Counted from the stretch's first letter, positions 49,431 through 59,735 are shown. The stretch is 64,000 nt of DNA from Schizochytrium sp. CCTCC M209059 (GCA_000818945.1 KN805422.1:124001-188000), one strand, 5' to 3'. A program made the numbers and translations. Notes: a model not told the origin generated them from the letters alone.

Positions 49431-52400
49431 TCAAGCTACAATCGTCGACACTGTGCGTGGAGGTTGCTCCCAGGTAGATTCGCCAGACTTGAGATTGTGC
49501 CAGAATCGCTCACCGCCCTCGGTGAACGCCTCAACCCAATCACTCTTGCGAAACACTTTAAGAGCAATGTCTTCCTGCATGAGCACGGTCACACGCTGCC
49601 AGCGACCCTTGAGTAGGACCCACTTGCTTGCCCCGCTCGAATCTTCGTCATCGACTTCATCATCTTCTTCATCGCTTCCGTACTCTTCAGAATTCAAACT
49701 CCTTCGATTTGCGCTCCACGATCGGTACGCTTGGTCCTGCGAGCTCGGACTTCGACGCAAGGGAACCGTTGGCGCTGTTCTGGCCTGCTGAAGACGTGAT
49801 TTGCGTTTTTGCTCCCTTTCTTGCGGATCTTCCGACGTCTCATGACCGGCGTCCTCATTTACGTTGCTGTCCACGTTGTCGTCGCCGCCGTTTCCTTCTT
49901 CTTCTTCTTCTTCGTCTTCGTCTTCGTCTTCGAGTTGTGATGGCCATTTCGTCTCCTTCGTGTCCACATTCCAAAGATAAACTCTGCCGTCAGGCGTGAG
50001 TGCGGTCCTCCACTTGTTCCCGGACCGATTTGCTGCGGAGGCTGCTGGCAACGGCGGCGGTGGCTGAGGGTCGTCAAGTTCCTCAAAGTATAGGGCCGTC
50101 CTGTCAACACGCGACGTCGAGTCTTCGGAAGAAAAGCTGCGCCCACTCGTGCTGCCAAAGTCGTCATTGGGTCCGTCGGCAGGATCACCTGCGCTTCTAC
50201 AGCTCTTGGGCGAGCTCGGTGACATGCCTTGCGGAACTGCTCGCAGACTACCTCGCTGTAAGATACATGCCTGTGCGAGGTTCTTCAGATCGTTTGCGGC
50301 TGCTTTCGAAGGAGGTGATCGCTTTGACGCGCTCGACTGACCGGCCCGCTGCCTTGATCTGAAAAACGACAACGAGGAAGACGTCCCGGCTGTCACGGGG
50401 GAAGCGCTGCCACCGCTGGCACCGCTTCGAATGCCAAGACGTCCGCTTGCCTTGGGTGACTGTTTGGTGGACTGTAATGCAAGAGGCATGCCAGGAGGTC
50501 GCGGCGGTCCCTCCCCTGGCAATCCCTTCCAGCCTTTCGGTCTCTTGGGGAGTTGAGGAGGAATTTCAGCCGTTGGGGCAGGGAGCTTTTCTTGCTTTGC
50601 AACAGGCTTTAGAAGTGGCAGTTCTGCTTGTCTCTCTTCGTCCTCATCGTCTTGGTTTTCGCGCTTTTGGAGGACATTTTGGTTTTCCAAGGCTGCAGAA
50701 GGCTTGGGCTCTAGCTTGGCAGCATGTAAAGGGTCTGCCAGAACAGTCACCACATGCACGCGCGAGAGGTGTTTCCTGCTCGACGTGTACGATTCTGGAT
50801 TGAGTTGTATCCAGCGGTACCGGAGCCAGAGCGGGGATCCAGCAAAGGTTTTCGCCAGTTTCTCTGAAGCTGAACGGGGGCCCTTGCGCTTCAAGAACGA
50901 GGTTTTTTTCTTTTGTCGCCACATGCTCACAGATCGTAGCCTCGACCTCGAACCTTCCACATCTGCGATGCCGTCTAAGAGACCCATGGTTGCAAGAGAA
51001 GAAGCGTCAGATGCCGAGTGACCATGAACAGGAGAAAGACTTGCGCTGCTGACAGTGGAGGCGCCTTCTTCTTTGAGTTTACGCGTCTGACGCTCAAGCT
51101 CGATCTCACGTACAGAATCCAAAAAGTCCTGGGTAAAGGTCGAAAATTCAAAGCGAACCCAGTCTTCTTCGCGTTTTCCATGTTCAATGCCGTCTAAAAT
51201 GCGCGTGATAAAGGCAAGGTCGCCTCCTTGCACCTTGAGGAGGTTGCGATCCATGGGCGAGGTGCTACTCATAACGAGCTTGCCGTCCTTGGGGTCGATG
51301 ACGAGATCATACCAGTCCTCCTTTGTTGCAAAGAGACCGTTCGTCGTCCCGCACACGTAGCTCGAGTGTTTTGTCAAGGGGTCCACGTTCGCCAGCGTTG
51401 CATAAGGGACAAGGTTAGGAATAATGAGAGCGCCAAGAGGACCAAGCAAAAGCGGCGTCGCGAGGACAAGGCCCCCGACTGTTCCCGCTTGGCTTTCTGG
51501 GCCGCACACGAGCACGCGACGCAGACCGACAAGGGCAGACCAGAGTGCCATGGTTTGCACGCGAAATTTGAGCACAACCTCCTTGAGCGAAACGCCACCA
51601 AATTCGTTGCTTTGGAGTCTCGAGAGCGGCTGCATCACAAACATGCGTCCCCACAGATGCATGGTGTAAGTGCACGAGCTGGAGAGCAGTCCAAGATGAT
51701 CTTGAACACCACGCCCCTGGGTCTCGCTCTTGAGTTTGGCAAAGCAAACGCTGTTCCGATTCACAAGATCATCCACGGGGGCGGCCGCCTGAGAACCTGT
51801 TTCAGAATGGGCGTCCTCACGAGCATCGTCATCGCCACCAGACGCGCCACCCGTATCGTCGTCGCTACCCGAGCCAGCAGCTTCAGAGCCATTGCTACCT
51901 TGCACGCTCACGGACGAGTGCGTCATAAAGTTTGTCGGCTCGACCTGTCGCGCAGCGCCAAAGGTACTCTTGGGATCAAAGCTAGATGGCCGGCCCCGCA
52001 GCGCGAGGCGCGCGCTTGCTGGTCGCGCTTTTTGCTTTGCAATCATTGGTGCAGGAGGACGATTGCCACTCTCATCTTGCGTCCCCTCGATGTCGTCGTC
52101 ACTACTTTGCAGAACCAAGTCAAGGCTATCATAAGACTTGTGGCGACTCACGGCAAGACGTCGTGTTCTGCGGTACGATTTCTCTAGGGCACCATAGAGC
52201 TGATGGACGATGGCTTTTGACTGATTGTGGTCGAGATATTCCTCGACGGCAACGGAAAGAAAAGGCTTGAAGCGGTCAAAGTACGGCGAAGTGGAAATCA
52301 CGAGAATTGCAAGTTGCTTTGCGCCGCGCTTCTCCGCAGCGCTTTCTCTGTTTCGAAAGTACGCGAATCCGTAGAGAGGCACGTTGCGCTCAGCTGTGAG

Positions 52401-52714
52401 CAAAATATAGATACAGTCGCTGCTGCGTTTGTGACCCCCGTCTGGAAGACAGAGCTCCGCGATATCCTCTCGCTGGTGACTCTTGATGACTGGCGAAGGG
52501 TTTTCTGGATACACGTAGCTGAGCGTGTTTCCCTTGAGCTCGTCAAATTCGGCGACTTTGCTCCGTTGTGCAGGTTACGCCGCCCGTTAGTCTTACAGAG
52601 TGTTCATCGTGCACGCACGCATATGCGCATGTACACGCCTGCGCGCAGCGAGCTGAGTCTGGCTTGCTTTTGCGACAACTTACTGGCCACGGAATGGATG
52701 AGGCGCTTCGGCAT
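49431..52714 (-). CDS. DENN-domain protein (AVL9/DENND6-like) with two C-terminal WW domains
   Basis: Two exons, 52684-52714 and 49431-52555, joined to 1051 codons. Without splicing the long frame starts at GTG inside an obvious domain; splicing adds MPKRLIHSVA and gives AIAEFDELKGNTLSYVYPEN, the usual first strand of a uDENN module. The DENN region (about 1-540) includes IYILLTAERN, the LYGFAYFRNRE strand, ALVGLRRVLVCGP and NLVPYATLANVDPL with YVCGTTNGLF. This suits the AVL9/DENND6/Afi1 branch, which acts as Rab or Arf exchange factors or effectors in late secretion. Low-complexity and proline-rich stretches follow. WW1 is at about 853-888 (TPDGRVYLWNVDTKETKWP) and WW2 at about 1010-1045 (ERFWHNLKSGESTWEQPP); both should bind proline motifs. 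A DENN-WW combination is unusual to my knowledge. Confidence 0.85.
52556..52683 (-). other. Intron 1 of the DENN-WW gene
   Basis: 128 nt, donor GCCA|GTAAGT, CTAAC/GTAAC branch-like sites, acceptor GCAAAG|TCGCC. Total spliced length is a multiple of three and the junction makes an in-frame Ile codon. In-frame stops occur in the intron. Confidence 0.8.
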
Positions 52715-54330
52715 GTTTGCACAGGACCCCGTTCGTCGCGTCAGCGAATTGGCACGGTCGTCTCGTTGAACGCCTGGCGGCAGCAGTCCAGCCCAGTCGA
52801 GTCAAGTTTACCTGGGCAGTGCAGGCTCTAACGCCTAGTGCTTGACGAGATCGTCACAGAGGCGCTCTTTGGCGTCCCGAAAGTCGGCACGTCGGAGCAC
52901 GCTGGGCGTGCCTCGCGCTCCCACGCCCGGCGCTCTGGGTTTGCACACCGTGCTTCCTGGAGAGCAGGCGAAAATGCCTTGAGAGGTTTTTCTTTCCCCT
53001 TTGCGTGGCACCTTTCAAATTACTTCTTTGGCACACCGCCCGTCGTTCTTCAATCGTCCATACACTTGCTCGTTCGTTCGTTCGTTTACTCGCTCGCTCG
53101 CTCATTCGTTTATATTATGTGCATAAGTAGGAGCAAAGTACTGAGCTAGCCATGACTCGCAATCACATTGGTCAGTCTTCTGGCCCTCGCTAGCCACCCA
53201 CGTCAATTGATGGTCGCTTACTCGTTCTCGATTGCCCGCAAACCAACGCGTGAGCTTGCGCCCATCACACGCACGCCTCGGCTTGCCTTGCCTCGCCTCG
53301 GCTCGCCTTCCTCACCATGGTTTCATGAGTCTGGCTGGCCCCCTTGCCAAGCCGGCCCAGGACTCTTTCTCTCCTTTCCACTCGTTGCGTCGGCTGTGGG
53401 GACGAGGTAGTCCGCCTGCGGTTGTCCCAAAATTGGTTCTCTCTCGCGCGACAGCCCGTTCGTCGCCGTGCCAGCTGGCAACTGCCCGGCGGGCTGAGAA
53501 GTTGGGGAGCGCGCTCACTCGCACGCATGGGAAGGAACGTAGGAGCGGAAGAAGAAAGGGAAAGAAACGGAGATCTGCGGAGAATTCTTCGAGAAAGCAC
53601 CTGTAGCAGAATGATGGGAAAGTCATCACACGCCTGCACATACTTGCGTCAGCAGCCAAAGCGAGGCAGGTAAATGTCGCATCGTGCCACCCTCTGATGA
53701 CTTTGCACCCTTCAATGGACACTGATCGCGAGGCGGCCAGATGATTGCAGAGGAAAGAGCCTCATGAGAATGTCACCTTCCTCGAGGTCAAAGAAATGGT
53801 ACTTGTGATTAAAAAGAAGCCCCAAATCGCATTGCACGAAGCGCGTCGTTGTCGTCGATGCTAATTCTCGCACAGAATATTAGAAGTCTGAACTTGTAGG
53901 CCTAGATGTGAGAGGCAAGTAGGCAGCCCAATTCAGGTCTTGCGAAGAGCGCAATCGATACCAGTCTTGGTGGTGAGCGTTTTTTCTGTGCTAGTCGAAT
54001 CGCATTGCGCGAAGCGTTCTGGTTGTCTCAAACATTCTCAGAACTCTGGATTGATTATGTAGAAGAGGAATGCAAGCGTGCAGGAAATGGCATAAACAGA
54101 TTGTGATGCATTCTAATTGTGTCATTTTCGATGATAGTGGAGGCGAAAGTGTAGCAAAGCAAGCGAAGCTCATGGATTTGCTGCCAGGGAGACGTAAAGC
54201 AACCCGCGCGCTTCTTACTTTACTTCACTTCATTTTAGATCAACTTTTTTTTTGGGGGGGTGGGGGGGTGGGAAAACACCCGCTCGAGGGCAGGGGTCTA
54301 TACCAATTGTGTTTTTATTCGCGTAGGGTT
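52715..54330. other. Intergenic region upstream of DENN gene and 3' of IMPDH
   Basis: No supported gene. (TTCG/CTCG)n at 53070-53105; CCTCG repeats near 53285-53305. Two related segments occur (AATCGCATTGCACGAAGCG at 53825 and AATCGCATTGCGCGAAGCG at 53998). A T-run then G-run at 54245-54272 follows the IMPDH stop on its sense strand. Confidence 0.5.
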
Positions 54331-55872
54331 TCAAAAGAGGCGCTTCTCGTATGAGTAGAGGCCGTGCACGGAGCCCTCGCGCTGGGCAGCGTGGGTGCGG
54401 AGCTCATAGCGCACAGAGCCGCCGTAGAGACCCTCTTGCAACTCCGGGATGTTCTTGACGCCAAGGTCCTGGAAGCCATGGCGGACGCCCTGAGCGACGT
54501 AAGGAAGGAAGCGGGAGACAGAGCCCTTGTCGACGACGGCGCCAGAGACACCCTGGGCAACCTTGACAATGTTCTTTTTGTCGGCAAAGTAGCGCTTGCT
54601 GGAGCCCTTCTCCATGGCCTCGACGGAGCCCATGCCACGGTACTTTTTCAGGCGAATACCGTCCTGGAAGTAGTAGGCGCCGGGGCTCTCCTCGCATCCG
54701 GCAAGCATGGAGCCCATCATGACAGTCGAAGCACCAAGAGCGAGAGCCTTGGTGATCTGGCCCGAGGAAGAAATGCCACCATCGGCAATGATGGGGACGC
54801 CATGGACGGCGGCCGTGCGGGCCGTGTGGTAGACGGCAGTGGCCTGAGCGCGGCCGACAGCGCACACCTCCTGCGTGGTGCAAATGGAGCCAACGCCCAT
54901 GCCGATACGCAGGCCATCGACGCCGGCCTTGATGAGGTGCAGGCACTGCGAGGAAGTAACAACGTTGCCGCCAATGACCTGGATGTCATCGCCATACTCC
55001 TTCTTGATCTCGTTGACGAACTCGAGCTGGTAGATGGAGTCACCCTGCGAGGAATCAATCACGACACAGTCGACACCCTGCTGCACAAGGGCGCGGAGGC
55101 GCTCGCGATCGTGAGGGCGGGTGCTGAGAGCGGCGCCGACGAGCAGCTGCTTGTTGACGGGGTCCTTACTGGCGAGGGGAAAGTCGCGGTTCTTCTTGAG
55201 ATCGTTGCGGCTGCAGAGGCTGATGAGCTCGTAGTTGTCGTTGACAATGGGAAGCTTGCCCTTCTTGGACTCGCGGAGAATGAGGTTTGCCTCGGAAAGC
55301 GTGCAGCGCTCCTGGCCGACGACGAGGTCGGTGGTCATGACCTCGGAGAGCTTGCGCGAGCGGTCCTCAAGGAAGTCAACGTCGCGGTTCGACACGAATC
55401 CAACCAGCCGCGAGCCCATCTTGCCGTCGATGGTGATGGGGATGCCGGAAAAGCCGTTCTCGCTCTTGATGCGGTCAACGTCGGCGATGGTGTGGTTCGG
55501 GGAGAGAACGATGGGGTCCGTAATGAAGCCGTTCTTGTAGCGCTTGACGGTACGCACGAGCGCGGCCTGCTCCTCGATGGTGTTGTTGTAGTGGATGATG
55601 CCGATGCCGCCCTGGAGGGCCATGTTGATGGCCATTTCGCTCTCGGTCACGGTATCCATGGGCGAGGAGACGAACGGGAGGCGGAGGCTGATCTTCTTGG
55701 TCAGCTTCGAGTCGAGGGTCACCTCGTTGACGCCAAAGCCAACGTGGCCGGGCATGAGGATCACGTCATCGTACGTGTACGCGGTGCCCCGGCCCATCTT
55801 GTTGAAGAGCTCCTCCGCGGAGTATCCATCGCCTCCGAGGTGGTCGAGCGAGGTGTTCATTTGCGCCTGCAT
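54331..55872 (-). CDS. IMPDH: Inosine-5'-monophosphate dehydrogenase
   Basis: 513 codons from the ATG at 55872 (human IMPDH2 has 514). The frame upstream continues through low-complexity DNA and the N gap and is not coding. The N-terminus has YTYDDVILMPGHV. The substrate loop GMGVGSICTTQE places the catalytic cysteine at residue 331, as in human. DGGISSSGQITKAL binds phosphate and MLAGCEESPG is the usual IMP contact. The inserted CBS pair lies at about 115-235 (DPIVLSPNHTIADV, GIPITIDGKMGSRLVG, VTTD-like MTTDLVVG, KLPIVNDNYEL) and is expected to sense ATP/GTP. The flap carries MEKGSSKRYF. The enzyme oxidises IMP to XMP with NAD+, the committed step to guanine nucleotides, in the cytosol. Divergent from the WKF-domain gene. 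Confidence 0.98.
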   Translation of the reverse strand: MQAQMNTSLDHLGGDGYSAEELFNKMGRGTAYTYDDVILMPGHVGFGVNEVTLDSKLTKKISLRLPFVSSPMDTVTESEMAINMALQGGIGIIHYNNTIEEQAALVRTVKRYKNGFITDPIVLSPNHTIADVDRIKSENGFSGIPITIDGKMGSRLVGFVSNRDVDFLEDRSRKLSEVMTTDLVVGQERCTLSEANLILRESKKGKLPIVNDNYELISLCSRNDLKKNRDFPLASKDPVNKQLLVGAALSTRPHDRERLRALVQQGVDCVVIDSSQGDSIYQLEFVNEIKKEYGDDIQVIGGNVVTSSQCLHLIKAGVDGLRIGMGVGSICTTQEVCAVGRAQATAVYHTARTAAVHGVPIIADGGISSSGQITKALALGASTVMMGSMLAGCEESPGAYYFQDGIRLKKYRGMGSVEAMEKGSSKRYFADKKNIVKVAQGVSGAVVDKGSVSRFLPYVAQGVRHGFQDLGVKNIPELQEGLYGGSVRYELRTHAAQREGSVHGLYSYEKRLF

Positions 55873-56120
55873 CTTCCCTCGCTGCTCCGCTCGCTCGCTC
55901 GCTCGCGCCGCGTGAGAGCCGTGCCCGCGCACCTGCTGTTCGCCTCTCTGGCAACGACCGGCGACCGACCGACCGACCGACCAACCGCGCGCGGGCTGGG
56001 TCGCTCGGGGCTCGCGCTCGCTCCGGGCTTCTCTCCTGTCCTCCTCACGCGGCCGGCTGGCGGTCTGTCTGGCTGGCTCGGCTCGCTCGCTCGCTCGCTC
56101 GGGTTGGCGGATTGGGCCAG

Positions 56121-56152
<32 letters not shown>

Positions 56153-56238
56153 GCGGCCGAACGAACGGCCTCGTGGCTGCGGAAAAAGTAGTTGGCCTCG
56201 GATCGTTCTTCGCCGCCACCCAAACACGGGGCGCGCCG

Positions 56239-56313
56239 CCGCAAGTGCGGCTCCCCGCGCGGCCCACTTGCGCCCGCGCATTGTGCACTTGCGGCGCGCG
56301 CAGACAAGTGCGG
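56239..56313. promoter_or_regulatory. Cluster of four CCGCAnnTGCGG-like motifs
   Basis: CCGCAAGTGCGG at 56239-56250, CACTTGCG at 56265-56272, GTGCACTTGCGG at 56283-56294 and ACAAGTGCGG at 56304-56313. Orientation alternates. The core also contains an E-box-like CACTTG. It lies at the turning point of strand bias between the two divergent genes. Confidence 0.45.
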
Positions 56314-56551
56314 AATGCGCGCCCTGCCCGTTGCCAACGATCGACGCCCCCAGCCCGCCCGAGCCCAGCCCGCCCTGCCCCGCCCGCGGCCTCGCAGCCA
56401 GCCGGCCGGCCGCAGCCAGGCAGGCAGGCAGACAGCCAGGCAGGCAGCCAGGCGCGGGTCCTGCGCGGCGGCGGCGCTCGGGCGCGGCGGAGGCCCCGGC
56501 CGAGCCAGGCGCGCAGGCCAAGCAGGCAAAAAGCAGGCAAAAAGCAGGCAA

Positions 56552-56942
56552 NNNNNNNNNNNNNNNNNNNNNNNNNNNNNNNNNNNNNNNNNNNNNNNNN
56601 NNNNNNNNNNNNNNNNNNNNNNNNNNNNNNNNNNNNNNNNNNNNNNNNNNNNNNNNNNNNNNNNNNNNNNNNNNNNNNNNNNNNNNNNNNNNNNNNNNNN
56701 NNNNNNNNNNNNNNNNNNNNNNNNNNNNNNNNNNNNNNNNNNNNNNNNNNNNNNNNNNNNNNNNNNNNNNNNNNNNNNNNNNNNNNNNNNNNNNNNNNNN
56801 NNNNNNNNNNNNNNNNNNNNNNNNNNNNNNNNNNNNNNNNNNNNNNNNNNNNNNNNNNNNNNNNNNNNNNNNNNNNNNNNNNNNNNNNNNNNNNNNNNNN
56901 NNNNNNNNNNNNNNNNNNNNNNNNNNNNNNNNNNNNNNNNNN
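56552..56942. other. Assembly gap (391 N)
   Basis: Unknown bases after AGGCAAAAAGC repeats, ending 49 bp before the WKF-protein ATG. Frames across it are artefacts. Confidence 1.
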
Positions 56943-56991
56943 CGGGAGAGGCCGCGCGAGGGCGAGGGCGAGCAGCGGCGAGAAGAGCGAG

Positions 56992-57606
56992 ATGGCGGAG
57001 GCGCAGGAGTCGAAGAAGCGCAAGCGCGCCAAGCCTGAGAACCCGGGCGAAAATGCCAAGACGGACCGCGAGGAGAAGAGGAAGCGGCGCGAGGCCAAGA
57101 TCAAGGACGACGAGGCGAGAAGGCTGGCCAACGTGGCCGCGAGGGCAGCTGCAGAGAAGCGCAAGGCCGATGCGGAAAAGAAGCGACTCCTGAAGCGCGC
57201 CAAGGCCGCCGAGGCGTACTTGTTGCAGTGGAAGAACCACCGTGACGCCTGGAAATTCTCCAAGGTGCAGCAAATCTGGATTCTGCAGCACCTGCTCGAC
57301 CGCAAAGCCGTGGGGAAGTCCCTCTTTCAGACAGCCGTGCTCGACTACCTCAAGTCGATTCAGGGCCAAGCTCTGCAGCGCGCACGTGCAGACGCGGCCA
57401 AGATCGTTTCGGACATTGAGGCCGACGGCCAGACACTTGCCGACCGCATTGGTCGTCTTGAAAAGAAATTCGGCGAGGCTGCCGCCGCGGATGAGGAGAA
57501 GCGCGCCAAACTTGAGTACAAGGTTAAGTCTCTCCGCGCCAAGTATAAGCGCGCCAAACAGATTGTTGCCGCAATCGACTCGGTGGCACCGCCTGCTGAA
57601 TCTTGA
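56992..57606 (+). CDS. WKF-domain protein (C7orf50-like)
   Basis: 204 codons, ATG 49 bp after a gap. The first ~75 residues are very rich in K, R, E and A (KKRKRAKP, nuclear-signal-like). The conserved core follows at about 78-125: AEAYLLQWKNHRDAWKFSKV, then QIWILQHLLDR and LDYLKSIQGQALQRARADA, the pattern of the WKF domain of human C7orf50 and its fungal and plant relatives. The C-terminus is a coiled coil (about 140-195). Family members are nucleolar and linked to ribosomal RNA processing, but the molecular function is poorly known. Length fits the family. An additional 5' exon in the gap cannot be excluded, though the ATG is well placed. Confidence 0.85.
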   Translation: MAEAQESKKRKRAKPENPGENAKTDREEKRKRREAKIKDDEARRLANVAARAAAEKRKADAEKKRLLKRAKAAEAYLLQWKNHRDAWKFSKVQQIWILQHLLDRKAVGKSLFQTAVLDYLKSIQGQALQRARADAAKIVSDIEADGQTLADRIGRLEKKFGEAAAADEEKRAKLEYKVKSLRAKYKRAKQIVAAIDSVAPPAES

Positions 57607-58241
57607 TCTTTCTTTGACGTCAACAAGGCTGAGTGCTCACAATCAGTGCACTGCAGGGCACTGCACCCACTGGCGCTTTCATTCTATATTCTGTTCTGTT
57701 TTCTTTTCTCGGTCTCAAGGCAAGCAAGCGAGCACCCCCAAACAAGAAAAGACTTCCTTCTTCTTCTTCTTCTTCTTCTTCTGCAAAGAGAATGTGTCCG
57801 CGACGTATTAGCACACAGGCGCGCAAGGATTAGTAGCAAAACGAGCCTCAACATGCAAGAAAAGAGGGCCACGTTTGTCTGCAACAACAATTTTTTTGTA
57901 CTTATGATCATAAGTCATTTCCGAATGAATGATGCAGTGTTGTACGCACGCATAAAGGACCTCGCTTCTTGAAGAAAGGTGTGCAGGTCGCGGGGAACAA
58001 GCGGGGGTTGGAAAACGAAGAGAGCTCCAAAGCAGTAAGGCGCGGTCAATAGATCGATGCCGCCCAAAGACGACGGAGTAAGAGGAAAGCGTGTTTTCTT
58101 TTTTTTCCTTTTTTCCCTCTCTCTCTCTCTCCATATCTCTTCTTTTCGTGGCCAATGTTTTCTCTTGTTTCCCAGCACCCCAACCTAGCTCACCTTGATC
58201 ACGACGACGCAGAGACGGGAAGCGCCGTCACATGGTCACAT
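57607..58241. other. Convergent 3' region of WKF and carrier genes
   Basis: 635 bp, no gene seen. (TTC)n at 57757-57781 and a T/C-rich run at 58095-58135. Confidence 0.55.
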
Positions 58242-59132
58242 TTAGGCCCACTTCTTGTACATGGCGTCCTTGACCTGGAAGACGGCGCAGAAGATGGCAG
58301 CGTTGACAGGCACAGCACGCGTGAGCGAGGGAATATAGCCCTTGAAGAAGGCCTGGACACCGCCCTCGGCGTAGGTCTTGGAAGCACAATCGAGGACGCT
58401 CTTGTAGAGACGCTTCTCCTTGACAATGTGGTCGCTCTGCATGCGCGTCTTGATGGTCTCGAGAGGGTAGAGAAGACCCCAGAACATGCCACCGGCGCAG
58501 GCGCCACCGACAAGGCCGCCGAGGAAGACCTGCTGCGGCGATGCAGGCTCGCCGGGCGTGTTCACCAGACGGAAGCCAAACTCGGAGCCGAAAAAGTAGA
58601 GACCAAAGCAAGGCACGTTGCGCAAAAGGGTCGCGCCAACGCCCTGGTAGAGGCCACCGACGCCGTGTGCCTTGGAGAGCTTGCGGGCGGCATCAAAGAC
58701 GCCCTCGTACTCACCCTCGCCCACCTGGGCCTGGAGCTTGATCTTGAGGAGATCCACGGGGGTCTCAACGATGGTGATGGGGATAGCGGCGATGGCGCCG
58801 GCAAGCCAGTACTTGTACAAGTCCGCGCCCACCTCGTTTGCGCCAGTGAGGGCCTTGGCCTGACCGTACGAGAAGAAGACACCGGCGTTGTGGGCCATGG
58901 CGCCCAGCAGGGGTGATGCGGCGCCCTTGTAGAGGCCGCTGACGCCCTCCTTGGAAAAGGTTTTCTTGGCGCAGTCTGCCATGCCGGCAAAGGGCATCTT
59001 GCCATCGGGGCCCGGTTTCTGCGTCTGCAAGCGGACCTTGATGGTGTCCAGAGGGTGTCCGGCCACCACCTGGGCGATGCCTCCGGCCGTGCCGGAGGCG
59101 ATATCAATCATCGTGTTTTTGCCGCCGCCCAT
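58242..59132 (-). CDS. Mitochondrial carrier family protein (SLC25; carnitine/acylcarnitine or basic amino-acid type)
   Basis: 296 codons from the ATG at 59132, the usual size. Three repeats each carry the carrier signature PxDxxK/R: PLDTIKVRLQ (repeat 1), PVDLLKIKLQ (repeat 2) and PLETIKTRMQ (repeat 3), with matching G-rich even-helix motifs (GLYKGAASP, GLYQGVGAT, FFKGYIPS). The start AGGIAQVVAGHPLDTIKVRLQT and the end LTRAVPVNAAIF resemble SLC25A20/A29-type carriers for acylcarnitine, ornithine or basic amino acids. The location is the inner mitochondrial membrane. The contact-point residues were not assigned by eye, so the substrate is left open. Convergent with the WKF gene. Confidence 0.93.
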   Translation of the reverse strand: MGGGKNTMIDIASGTAGGIAQVVAGHPLDTIKVRLQTQKPGPDGKMPFAGMADCAKKTFSKEGVSGLYKGAASPLLGAMAHNAGVFFSYGQAKALTGANEVGADLYKYWLAGAIAAIPITIVETPVDLLKIKLQAQVGEGEYEGVFDAARKLSKAHGVGGLYQGVGATLLRNVPCFGLYFFGSEFGFRLVNTPGEPASPQQVFLGGLVGGACAGGMFWGLLYPLETIKTRMQSDHIVKEKRLYKSVLDCASKTYAEGGVQAFFKGYIPSLTRAVPVNAAIFCAVFQVKDAMYKKWA

Positions 59133-59519
59133 GGTTGCCTTTTGCTCGCTCGCTCGCTCCGCTCACTTGCGTGCTTGCCTTCTTGTCTGCTCTCGGTCGC
59201 GGCTGCACGGGTCGGTTTCTCGCGCTCGAGTTCTCGCTCGGTCCGCGCGCGCGAGCCTGGATGAATGGCGGTCTGCCTGCTGCTGCTTCTGGCAATCGGC
59301 GTTTGTTTTCCCTCCCGCTCTGCTCGGACTGCGATGTATGTAGCGTCACCGCCCTCGCCTGCCAGGCCGGCAGCCAGGTCCTGCCAGCTAGCTAGCTATA
59401 CACTAGCTAGCGCCCGGCAGCTGTTAGTTGGTTACTAGTTAGTTACGTAGTTGGTTGTAGGATAGTGAGTTAGCACACGCCGCCAGGCACGAGCCCCGCG
59501 TGGGGTGCAGCGCAGAGCG

Positions 59520-59735
59520 GCAGCGTGCGGTGCGGCAGTGCAGTGCGGTGCAGGGCAATCAAGGTGCAAATGCGCAGTGCAATGCAATGCGGCGCTATGC
59601 AACACACTGATAATTGCGGCCAAAAGTGGAAAAAATGTAATCCAATGCGATGCAATGCATCGCACTGCAGTGCGCCCAGCGCACTGCAATGCAATGCAAC
59701 GATGCCATGCAATGCGCTACGACTTTGCTACTACA
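59520..59735. repeat. TGCAA/TGCAG-type degenerate repeat
   Basis: Many TGCAATGCAATGC-like units on both sides of a short unique stretch (59605-59640). Locally self-complementary because TGCA is a palindrome. Confidence 0.7.

Larger units (their letters stand above)
55873..56991. promoter_or_regulatory. Divergent promoter region of IMPDH and WKF genes
   Basis: 1.1 kb with gap 56552-56942. On the IMPDH sense strand the leader is GAGC-rich (55889-55906, 56084-56101) and CCAGC-rich (56124-56150). On the WKF sense strand it is CAGG-rich (56415-56452). In between lies a cluster of CCGCAnnTGCGG-like motifs (56239-56313). Confidence 0.55.

Noticed and set aside
55873..57369. N-terminal extension of IMPDH through the gap
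   Set aside because: Low-complexity Arg/Pro/Ser sequence and unknown bases; the ATG at 55872 gives the normal family length with the catalytic Cys at 331.
54364..57606. Very long + strand frame crossing the 391-bp N run
   Set aside because: It reads antisense through IMPDH and through unknown bases. Only its last part (from 56992) is a real gene.
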